Part shown: piece after piece, positions 1 through 6,656 of the stretch
Numbering within the stretch: position 1 is the first letter of the stretch
How the letters are laid out: every line of letters begins with the position of its first letter
Notes under the pieces: generated by a model
Seen by the model: only the letters and a program-made list of their open reading frames with translations
Databases searched by the model: none
What the model was told of the DNA's origin: nothing
Assembly: GCA_964563885.1 (NCBI GenBank)
Contig: CAZLYX010000035.1
Location: 1 to 19,686 of the forward strand
Reading direction: 5' to 3'
DNA: 19,686 nucleotides
DNA from: CAZLYX01 sp964563885
Lineage (GTDB): Bacteria > Pseudomonadota > Gammaproteobacteria > Burkholderiales > Neisseriaceae
Translations under genes and position numbers: made by a program

Positions 1-147
1 GTTCTGGAGCAGGTTTCACAGGTTCTGGAGCAGGCTTCACAGGTTCTGGAGCAGGCTTCACAGGTTCTGGAGCAGGTTTCACAGGTTCTGGAGCAGGCTT
101 CACAGGTTCTGGAGCAGGCTTCACAGGTTCTGGAGCAGGTTTCACAG
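1..147. repeat. Seven tandem 21-bp repeats encoding PVKPAPE
   Basis: Seven direct copies of GTTCTGGAGCAGGYTTCACAG (plus-strand reading) at 1-21, 22-42, 43-63, 64-84, 85-105, 106-126 and 127-147; the array continues beyond the left edge. The only variable base is the Y, which reads T,C,C,T,C,C,T, giving a 63-bp higher-order period. All copies are in frame with the minus-strand adhesin, and the variable base is synonymous (Lys AAA/AAG), so the peptide repeat is perfect. Confidence 0.95.
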
Positions 148-571
148 GTACGTCGACAATAGGTTTATTTGGGAGTGGTGTCGTGCCACCAGTTATCTCT
201 GAAGATTCGGGGGAAGGTTTGTCTGTTGGTGAGGAAGGGGTATCGTCGCTACCGCCACCTGAAGCACCAAGACCAGCTAGGCCTGCAAGTATGCCCAGCC
301 CAGATACAGCCCACCATGGAGAAGTTTTATCGGCTACTTCTTCCAATTCTTCCAATGGAGTATCAACATTCTCTTTTTCTATTAAGACTGTATCACTTTG
401 TTCTAAGGGAAAAGCAACAGGATTACCAAAAGCATTTGCTTTTAGAGCGTTAAGGTCTTGCCCGTAAGATTCTACAAATGCTGTTTTATCTTCAAGTTGA
501 ATCAATGGATTTTTCTTTGAGGTTTCAATTGCATGAGTACTTTTTGCTGCTTGTTTTACGTGCTTAGCCAT
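1..571 (-). CDS. N-terminal part of a large adhesin-like surface protein (partial, runs off left edge)
   Basis: Open minus-strand frame from the ATG at 571-569 to the window edge (190 codons visible, no stop). Visible order: a polar, Lys-rich N-terminus (MAKHVKQAAKS); an acidic stretch around residues 55-82; a Trp-led hydrophobic Gly/Ala segment at about residues 86-103 (SPWWAVSGLGILAGLAGLG) followed by GGGSDD; a Ser/Pro/Thr-rich linker; and from about residue 142 a perfect heptapeptide repeat PVKPAPE. There is no classical cleavable signal peptide. A short N-terminal module, a hydrophobic Gly-rich segment and then repeats is typical of Bap/LapA/RTX-type giant adhesins secreted by type I systems; this is inference, since the C-terminus lies outside the window. 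The ribosome-binding site is weak (AAAGACTAAAT before ATG). The leader carries a 9-bp inverted repeat (626-657). The gene follows the RTX beta-helix gene on the same strand, separated from it by a strong terminator. Confidence 0.75.
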   Translation of the reverse strand, partial: MAKHVKQAAKSTHAIETSKKNPLIQLEDKTAFVESYGQDLNALKANAFGNPVAFPLEQSDTVLIEKENVDTPLEELEEVADKTSPWWAVSGLGILAGLAGLGASGGGSDDTPSSPTDKPSPESSEITGGTTPLPNKPIVDVPVKPAPEPVKPAPEPVKPAPEPVKPAPEPVKPAPEPVKPAPEPVKPAPE

Positions 572-625
572 ATTTAGTCTTTACAGTTAAAGAGTTAAGG
601 AATGGTGAGTTAAGAATAGTTATTG

Positions 626-657
626 TTTGCATAATCCCGTGACGCATTTTATGCAAA
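626..657. promoter_or_regulatory. 9-bp inverted repeat in the adhesin leader
   Basis: Perfect dyad TTTGCATAA (626-634) and TTATGCAAA (649-657) with a 14-bp spacer, 55-86 bp upstream of the adhesin start at 571. It could be a regulator-binding operator or a 5'-UTR hairpin; there is no T-run, so it does not look like a terminator. A TATAAT hexamer lies further upstream on the minus strand (757-752), but without a convincing -35 box. Function not known. Confidence 0.4.
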
Positions 658-836
658 ATTTTAGGAGCCTCGTATTCTTTATGCTCAAAGGTGTTTTTTT
701 TTATGAAAACGGTATTTTTTAAAAAACGTATGCCTACTTGATTTTAATGAAATTATATAACAGTAGAAATTTATAAATATTACTATCTATTACTTTTGTT
801 ATTATAAATATTATTATTACTACATTTGTTGCTAAA

Positions 837-884
837 AGGATAAAAAGGCTACCTGAAAATACTTTCAGGTAGCCTTTTTATCCT
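837..884 (-). terminator. Inverted DUS pair acting as (bidirectional) terminator
   Basis: Perfect 22-bp arms (837-858 and 863-884) with a 4-nt ATAC loop. Each arm contains AGGCTACCTGAA or its complement (846-857 and 864-875) flanked by A5 and T5. It starts 15 bp past the stop of the RTX beta-helix gene, and the T-run sits on the correct side in both directions. DUS inverted pairs serving as terminators are well known in Neisseriaceae. Confidence 0.9.
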
Positions 885-898
885 AGTAATATTAAATA

Positions 899-3394
899 CT
901 AAATAAGTTCAAAATGGTTTTGTGTGAGGGGGAGGTTGGCATGTAGTTCAGCAAATTGGATGGGCTGGAAATATTTTCCAGAGCCGTCAGCATCATAATA
1001 GAGCTTATTATTATTTTGGATAATACGCGTATCGATTGCAGATGCAGTCTTGTCCTCTGCAAACCAATCACCAGATAGTTTGCCAAAAATTGCTTTAGAC
1101 AAAGCGATTTTGTCTTCAGAAACGCTAAAGTCAGTGATGCGGTCAACTTGCCCATTTACGGGAGCATCAAATACAAAGGTATCTTTACCCAAGCCGCCAG
1201 TGAGTGTATCGCTACCATAGCCACCAATCAATTGGTCATTCCCAGCAAAACCTTTTAACACATTGTTGTATGCGTTGCCAGTCAGGATGTTATGACTATT
1301 ATTGCCGTTGCCGATAATAGCGGTTTGGCCAATTAGATGTAGGTTTTCTACCCCTTTGCTTAAGGTGTAGGAAACTGAGCTATATACTGTATCAGAATCA
1401 CTGTAAACCTTGTCTGTAACCACATCTTTTACATGATCAACAAAAAAAGTATCACTTTTAGCAGTGCCGACATAATGATCTGCTGAAAACTTTAAAATAC
1501 TATTGTTTTGATTAACCATGTTTTTTACAGAGGCACCATTCTCATGAATTCGTATAAATTCAGAGTAAGCTGTGCCAAAAATTTTGTTGCCACTGAAAGA
1601 TAAGTCAGTAACATGGCCGATGATGTTTTTTTTGCCGGTGGCGCCTGTTGACTTGTCAGCGCCAACATATAAAAATGGTCGATAAGCATATTTTGGTAAG
1701 AAAATATTACCATCAACTGAAACATCGTCTATTGTGCCGGTACCGCCGTTGTAAGTAATTGGTTTGCTTGAAACTCTTGGATCCTTAGCCGGGTGTATCA
1801 TTAATGAGCCTGGTTCTTTTTTGGTTGAATTGCTGTCCCAAATAGCTTCTACACCCACTACTGCATGGGAAACTGGAGTGTCGACTATATTGCCTTTGAA
1901 AGTGGTACCGTTTGAGCCAGTACCTGCATACATAGCCCAGCCGGGCCCAGTTTTATTTAAAATCTCAATGCTGTTATTGATAAACGCATTATTATCGCTT
2001 CCTTGGTAGGCTTGTAAAATGCTTTGGCCGGTAGCATTTTTACTCACAATCGTGTTGTTATGAATTTTATTGTTATCAGAGTTATAAGCAACGTGAATGC
2101 TGCTAGATGTGCTCTCTGATAGGTAGTTTCCTTTAATAATATTGCCGCTAGCATTGTTTTGTAGCGAGATATTACGCATATTATTGGTAATGGCGTTATT
2201 GGAGACTTCACTGTTGCTAACGCCGCTTAAATTAATACCATAATAGCCGCCATCAATTTGATTGTTTGAAATTTTAACTCCACTGATGGTATGCGGGTTT
2301 TTAGCCACTGTGCCATCTGCTATAAATTGTTGCCATATAGGGTTGTTGAGATTTTTATACTGAGCAGGGAAATCTAATGTATTACTGATGTAAAAGCCAT
2401 ACGCGCTACCTTTATTGGCCGCTGTACCTGCAGAGGTGCTAACCGTATTGTTTTCAATAACCACATTTTTTACATCACCAGCAGAAGTATAAATATTGAT
2501 TGCGCGAGATAAACCATTCACAAAATTAATATCATGAATATTCACACCATTAGCATTGGTTACCAAGATGCCATCTACGCCGTTAGCATGATTTAAGTTT
2601 AAGGTGAATCCATCAACTTCAATATCACTGATACCACGATAAAGACGCATTATACTTTGGCCCGAGCTGATGCCTTTTGCAGTGAGGGCAGAATCATTGC
2701 CATGGATATATTTGACACCCATGGGGACTAAAACGGTGTTGCTGATGTTGTGAGTGCTTTCTGATGAAAACTCCACGCCTAATTTGAGTTTGCCTGCAAT
2801 TTTTACAGCCTCAGTGAATGATGATGTAATGTCAATGCTGCCCTTATCAAAAGCAACCATAGGTACATAATTTTTAAAATTTGCTCCCCAAGTACTGTTG
2901 CCTAAAGTTTGTTGTAATGCAGCTTTAGTGGCTCCTTTTTCGAAGACAGCATGATGTTCGCCATCAGATACTACAATAAATTTTAGAGCACTGTTAGAAG
3001 CGGCAATTTTTGAAGCTTGGGCAAGTGAACTAGCCACTTTATAAGCGGCATTGACGGGAACATTACTTTTAATAAATTGATTAATATTAGGAGGTGATAC
3101 TGCTTGAAGCGAAGCGGATGCTGAATTTGAATTGTTGTTTGTTGATGGACTGTTCGGTTCGCCGAGGCGAGGAGGAGAATTAGCATCTCTTGGTTCAGCT
3201 AGGTATTCTGAACGCGCAGATTTCCAGCCATTAGCATAATATATATTAGCAGTTAAAGAAGCTTCACTTGTACTGCTTGTAAGGAGTGGGGTAGGAGTTT
3301 GATTAAATGTTGTCAAAATGATTTTAATTCCATAAGTTAAAAGATATTGATTGCTTTTACATAAAAATAATATGGTATACAGATATAGTAGCAT
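899..3394 (-). CDS. Secreted right-handed beta-helix protein with C-terminal RTX repeats (type I secretion substrate)
   Basis: 831 residues from the most upstream ATG. The middle (about residues 230-660) is rich in beta-helix coils with Asn ladders (SGVKISNNQIDGG, NNKIHNNTI, NNAFINNSIEI), as in pectate-lyase-like or NosD/AlgE-like folds. Residues about 695-742 hold RTX nonapeptides (GFAGNDQLI, GGYGSDTLT, GGLGKDTFVF), followed by DRITDFSVSEDKIAL and a C-terminal tail, the layout of ABC-type I secreted calcium-binding proteins. The AlgE epimerase motif YGFDPHE is not seen, so no enzyme activity is assigned. The first ~26 residues (LYLYTILFLCKSNQ...) look like AT-rich read-through. A TTG start at 3316 behind a GGAA-type ribosome-binding site would give MTTFNQTPTP and fit better with a substrate lacking an N-terminal signal. 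No secretion genes are in the window. It could be a surface polysaccharide-binding or -degrading protein. Confidence 0.85.
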   Translation of the reverse strand: MLLYLYTILFLCKSNQYLLTYGIKIILTTFNQTPTPLLTSSTSEASLTANIYYANGWKSARSEYLAEPRDANSPPRLGEPNSPSTNNNSNSASASLQAVSPPNINQFIKSNVPVNAAYKVASSLAQASKIAASNSALKFIVVSDGEHHAVFEKGATKAALQQTLGNSTWGANFKNYVPMVAFDKGSIDITSSFTEAVKIAGKLKLGVEFSSESTHNISNTVLVPMGVKYIHGNDSALTAKGISSGQSIMRLYRGISDIEVDGFTLNLNHANGVDGILVTNANGVNIHDINFVNGLSRAINIYTSAGDVKNVVIENNTVSTSAGTAANKGSAYGFYISNTLDFPAQYKNLNNPIWQQFIADGTVAKNPHTISGVKISNNQIDGGYYGINLSGVSNSEVSNNAITNNMRNISLQNNASGNIIKGNYLSESTSSSIHVAYNSDNNKIHNNTIVSKNATGQSILQAYQGSDNNAFINNSIEILNKTGPGWAMYAGTGSNGTTFKGNIVDTPVSHAVVGVEAIWDSNSTKKEPGSLMIHPAKDPRVSSKPITYNGGTGTIDDVSVDGNIFLPKYAYRPFLYVGADKSTGATGKKNIIGHVTDLSFSGNKIFGTAYSEFIRIHENGASVKNMVNQNNSILKFSADHYVGTAKSDTFFVDHVKDVVTDKVYSDSDTVYSSVSYTLSKGVENLHLIGQTAIIGNGNNSHNILTGNAYNNVLKGFAGNDQLIGGYGSDTLTGGLGKDTFVFDAPVNGQVDRITDFSVSEDKIALSKAIFGKLSGDWFAEDKTASAIDTRIIQNNNKLYYDADGSGKYFQPIQFAELHANLPLTQNHFELI

Positions 3395-3652
3395 TTAAAA
3401 TAAAAAGTTACTATTTTATTTTAAATAATATTAAATGTTACTAAATGTATGATGATAGTTTATTGAGTTGCTATTGTTGACGGATGATTAATATTGGCGG
3501 CTTATATTTCTAAAATTGAGTAGGCTGAAAATTGATTTAAATATTGAAAGACTCGCACTTAACAGACATTATTCCTTTGTCTGGGTTCAATAAGGATACT
3601 AATATTTACAAAAGTTATCTTTTAATGCTTTTGTTTCTTTACTATTGATAAC
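3395..3652. other. AT-rich intergenic region upstream of the RTX gene
   Basis: No open frame with coding character on either strand. It should contain the promoter of the RTX beta-helix gene, because an intrinsic terminator closes the ackA transcript just upstream, but I see no pair of hexamers good enough to name. Confidence 0.5.
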
Positions 3653-3686
3653 AAAAAAGCCGCTAAAAAGAATTTAGGCGGCTTTT
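3653..3686 (-). terminator. Intrinsic terminator of ackA
   Basis: Arms AAAAGCCGC (3655-3663) and GCGGCTTTT (3678-3686), extended by TAAA/TTTA with one bulged G, followed on the minus strand by a T-run. It lies about 35 bp past the ackA stop. It is a plain GC hairpin, not built from DUS. Confidence 0.85.
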
Positions 3687-3721
3687 GATTGCTTTAAATT
3701 TAAAGCGAGTGAAGTTTATGA

Positions 3722-4978
3722 TTATTTGGTTTTGGCTAAATCACGAGTATCGTATGCAATCATACGCTCTTCATTGGTAGGCATAACCATAGCGCAAGGC
3801 TGTGCTCCTGCTTTAGTGATGATGCCAGATTTGCCAAAGCGTGCTGCTTCGTTAGCTGCCTCATCTAATTGTAAGCCTAGGAAGCCTAAATAGCCGATTG
3901 TTTTAGCACGGATTAGGCTAGAGTTTTCACCAATACCACCGGTAAAGACAAGCGCATCTAAACGACCAGTAGCCACAGTCATGGCAGCGATGTATTTAGC
4001 TAAGCGGTAGCAGGTTACTTCTAAGGCTAATTTAGCACCTTCATGGCCTTTGTCTGCTTCTTCTTGGATGGTACGCATATCATTAGACAGCTCAGAAATG
4101 CCCAACAAACCACTTTCTTTATTCAGCATATCAATAACTTGTTTTGCACTCTTGCCAGTCATGGTTTGAATAAATTCAAATGCGCCTGGATCAATGTCGC
4201 CACTACGGGTGCCCATTACTAAACCTTCTAATGGTGTTAAGCCCATACTGGTGTCTTTCGACTCGCCACCAAGTACAGCCGCTACGGAAGCGCCATTGCC
4301 TAAGTGGGCAATCACTAATGCAGTATCTTTAACATCTTTGCCCAGTAATTTAGCCGCTTCTTGGGTTACAAAGCGATAGCTGGTGCCATGGAAGCCGTAA
4401 CGACGTAGGCGATATTTACGGTAAAGCTCATGTGGCACAGCGTAGGTGTAAGCATGCTCTGGCAAGGTTTGGTGGAATGCAGTATCGAATACGGCAACAT
4501 TAGGCAAACCTATGAAAATGGCTTGGGCAGCACGGATACCAGTTAAGTTGGCAGGGTTGTGTAAAGGCGCTAGTGGAACACATTCTTCTAAGCACTCGAT
4601 TACAGTATCGTCAATCAACACAGAAGCCGAATATTTCTCGCCGCCGTGCACGACGCGGTGACCAATGGCAACAATTAACTCTTGTAAGTCGTGTTCTTTT
4701 AGTTCTTCTAGCAATGCTTCAATGGCGCCAGTGTGGTCACTTTTTTCTGTTAGCTCTACACGGTGCTTATCGCCGTCAACTTTATTAATAAACCAAGAAC
4801 GACGACCGATAGGTTGAATTTTTGGGTTTTCAAAATAGCTGAATGTGATGTAAGCATCTGGTGAATTTAGTTTCTCGGCCAAACAGCTCATGATTAGTTC
4901 GCCGTTTTCGTTGTCTAGTACAGCACCTTTTAGTGATGAGCTGCCGCAGTTTAGAACCAAGATTAGTTTGTTCATCAT
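3722..4978 (-). CDS. ackA: Acetate/propionate kinase
   Basis: 418 residues, near the usual ~400. Converts acetate + ATP to acetyl-phosphate, and propionate less efficiently, in the cytoplasm. ASKHA-fold signatures are all present: LNCGSSSLK at residues 9-17, GHRVVHGG (107-113 region, substrate Arg108), FDTAFHQTLP (about 164-173), RRYGFHGTS (catalytic His197), HLGNGAS (225-231), GTRSGDIDPG (about 256-265) and TGGIGENSS. The ribosome-binding site AAGGAGA sits 10 nt before the first of two consecutive ATGs, so 4978 is preferred over 4975. It is the last gene of the propionate cluster, where it probably feeds propionyl-phosphate or acetyl-phosphate exchange with a phosphotransacetylase encoded elsewhere. 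A DUS dyad at 5002-5018 lies just upstream of the ribosome-binding site. Confidence 0.97.
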   Translation of the reverse strand: MMNKLILVLNCGSSSLKGAVLDNENGELIMSCLAEKLNSPDAYITFSYFENPKIQPIGRRSWFINKVDGDKHRVELTEKSDHTGAIEALLEELKEHDLQELIVAIGHRVVHGGEKYSASVLIDDTVIECLEECVPLAPLHNPANLTGIRAAQAIFIGLPNVAVFDTAFHQTLPEHAYTYAVPHELYRKYRLRRYGFHGTSYRFVTQEAAKLLGKDVKDTALVIAHLGNGASVAAVLGGESKDTSMGLTPLEGLVMGTRSGDIDPGAFEFIQTMTGKSAKQVIDMLNKESGLLGISELSNDMRTIQEEADKGHEGAKLALEVTCYRLAKYIAAMTVATGRLDALVFTGGIGENSSLIRAKTIGYLGFLGLQLDEAANEAARFGKSGIITKAGAQPCAMVMPTNEERMIAYDTRDLAKTK

Positions 4979-5001
4979 ATAGATAGTTCTCCTTGTAGGT
5001 G

Positions 5002-5018
5002 TTTCAGGTAGCCTGAAA
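5002..5018. repeat. Single DUS forming a short dyad in the ackA leader
   Basis: TTTCAGGTAGCCTGAAA contains a perfect 12-mer DUS (5003-5014) and is itself a dyad with 7-bp arms around TAG. It lies only 24 bp upstream of the ackA start codon, close to the Shine-Dalgarno sequence, so it may be transcribed in the leader. Confidence 0.8.
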
Positions 5019-5056
5019 CTGTTGGTTTATTTTTTGTTTTAATAGCTTAGTATATG

Positions 5057-5094
5057 TTCAGGTAGCCTTCTTAAATTGTTCAAGGCTACCTGAA
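5057..5094 (-). terminator. Inverted DUS pair downstream of prpF
   Basis: DUS copies at 5057-5068 and 5083-5094 face each other with a 14-nt loop, roughly 105 bp past the prpF stop. The flanking T-run is weak, so termination may be partial and ackA could be reached by read-through. Confidence 0.65.
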
Positions 5095-5200
5095 AATGAT
5101 TATTGCAAAATTTTTAAGATATTTTGAATAATGCACCTAACTGAGTTTAGTATAATTACTCACTAATAGACAAGTAAAAAAATCAGTGCGGAGCTGAGAT

Positions 5201-6394
5201 TTAAAATTCATCAGCAGGCACGCGCACCCAGCCTTCCATAATCACACGGGCGCTGCGGCTCATGATGGCTTTGGTGACCACCCATTGGTTATTTTCTTGC
5301 TGTGCTTGAGCGCCCACACGCAGAGTGCCTGAAGGATGGCCAAATTCTACCGCTGTGCGCTCACCGCCGCCGGCAGCCAAGTTTACTAGCGTGCCTGGAA
5401 TTGCAGCAGCCGTACCAATGGCCACTGCCGCTGTGCCCATCATGGCATGGTGTAATTTACCCATCGATAGGGCGCGTACCAGTAAATCGATATTAGCTGC
5501 CTGAACAGCTTTTCCACTCGATGCTGTATAGCTTTGCGGCGGCGATACAAACGCTACTTTGGGTGTGTGTTGGCGTGTGGCCGCTTCGCTCACATCTTTA
5601 ATCAAACCCATCTTGAGGGCACCATAAGCACGGATAGCTTCAAAATGCGCTAAGGCTTCAATGTTATTGTTAATGTCATCTTGTAGCTCAGTGCCGGTAT
5701 AGCCAATATCAGCTGCGTTGACAAATACCGTTGGTATGCCTGCGTTAATCAGTGTGGCTTTGAATGTGCCCACGCCTGGTATTTCCAAATCGTCAACTAT
5801 ATTGCCCGTGGGAAATATAGAACCGCCATCTTCGCCATCATCTGCTGGGTTAATGAATTCCAGCTGAACTTCAGCAGCAGGGAAGGTAACGCCATCTAAT
5901 TCAAAATCGCCCGTTTCTTGCACTTCGCCATCGGTAATGAGCACATACGCAATAATGGTTTTTTGAATATTGGCTTGCCATATGCGCACTGTGCACACGC
6001 CATTTTGTGGAACGCGCGTTGCATCAACCAAACCCGCAGAAATGGCAAATGCGCCCACGCCAGCCGATAGATTACCGCAGTTTCCGCTCCAATCTACGAA
6101 GGGTTTATCAATGGAAATTTGTCCAAATAAATAATCAACATCATGTTCAGACTGAGTGGATTTACTCAAAATCACTGCTTTGCTGGTAGACGAGCTGGCA
6201 TTGCCTAAACCATCAATTTGTTTGCCATAAGGATCTGGGCTACCGATTACGCGCAACAGTATTTTATCGCGCGCTGCGCCTGGTGTTTGTGCTGCTTCGG
6301 GCAAATCGCTGAGTTTAAAAAATACGCCTTTAGAAGTGCCACCACGCATATAAGTGGCGGGAATTTTAATTTGAGCAGGGAAGCTTTGGGGCAT
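5201..6394 (-). CDS. prpF: 2-methylaconitate cis-trans isomerase PrpF
   Basis: 397 residues from the ATG at 6394, which has a good AAAGGA ribosome-binding site 5 nt upstream and begins MPQSFPAQIKIPATYMRGG; the longer frame to 6472 adds an unlikely 26-residue tail. 397 residues is the normal PrpF length. The DapF-like fold is shown by YMRGGTSKGVFF near the N-terminus, the DGLGNASSSTSK segment, the SGNCGNLSAGVGAFA motif, and HHAMMGTAAVAIGTAAAIPGT toward the C-terminus. It isomerises the 2-methyl-trans-aconitate made by AcnD to 2-methyl-cis-aconitate so that aconitase can hydrate it. It lies directly downstream of acnD, the usual partner arrangement where PrpD is absent. Two inverted DUS pairs separate it from acnD. 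Confidence 0.96.
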   Translation of the reverse strand: MPQSFPAQIKIPATYMRGGTSKGVFFKLSDLPEAAQTPGAARDKILLRVIGSPDPYGKQIDGLGNASSSTSKAVILSKSTQSEHDVDYLFGQISIDKPFVDWSGNCGNLSAGVGAFAISAGLVDATRVPQNGVCTVRIWQANIQKTIIAYVLITDGEVQETGDFELDGVTFPAAEVQLEFINPADDGEDGGSIFPTGNIVDDLEIPGVGTFKATLINAGIPTVFVNAADIGYTGTELQDDINNNIEALAHFEAIRAYGALKMGLIKDVSEAATRQHTPKVAFVSPPQSYTASSGKAVQAANIDLLVRALSMGKLHHAMMGTAAVAIGTAAAIPGTLVNLAAGGGERTAVEFGHPSGTLRVGAQAQQENNQWVVTKAIMSRSARVIMEGWVRVPADEF

Positions 6395-6545
6395 GATATT
6401 CCTTTGTTTATGGCGCTTATTTAACATAGACTTAATGTGTTTTTTGGAGCCTATGTCGGCGAAATGTATCACTAAAATCGCATGTGCGTCACCATGATAA
6501 ATAATCTATAAAAGTATCAACTGTTCGCATAATCTGGTTGTTTGT

Positions 6546-6586
6546 TTTCAGGTAGCCTTTTGTAACGATAGAAAGGCTACCTGAAA
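6546..6586 (-). terminator. Inverted DUS pair between acnD and prpF (distal)
   Basis: Arms of 15 bp (6546-6560 and 6572-6586) contain DUS copies at 6547-6558 and 6574-6585, with an 11-nt loop. This is the second of two tandem DUS hairpins in the 262-bp gap between acnD and the prpF start. Confidence 0.7.
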
Positions 6587-6617
6587 GCAATGTACTGATA
6601 ACGATGTTGTATAAAAC

Positions 6618-6651
6618 TTCAGGTAGCCTATTTTTAAACAGGCTACCTGAA
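6618..6651 (-). terminator. Inverted DUS pair right after acnD
   Basis: DUS copies at 6618-6629 and 6640-6651 with a 10-nt loop begin 5 bp past the acnD stop codon. The position suggests termination or 3'-end stabilisation of the acnD transcript. Confidence 0.75.
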
Positions 6652-6656
6652 AGGTT

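Noticed and set aside
1..147. CRISPR array.
   Set aside because: The 21-bp units are directly adjacent with no spacers and are in frame with a protein.
169..467. Two overlapping plus-strand frames of 94 codons.
   Set aside because: They are complements of the adhesin N-terminal coding region, which has a coherent domain order and in-frame repeats.
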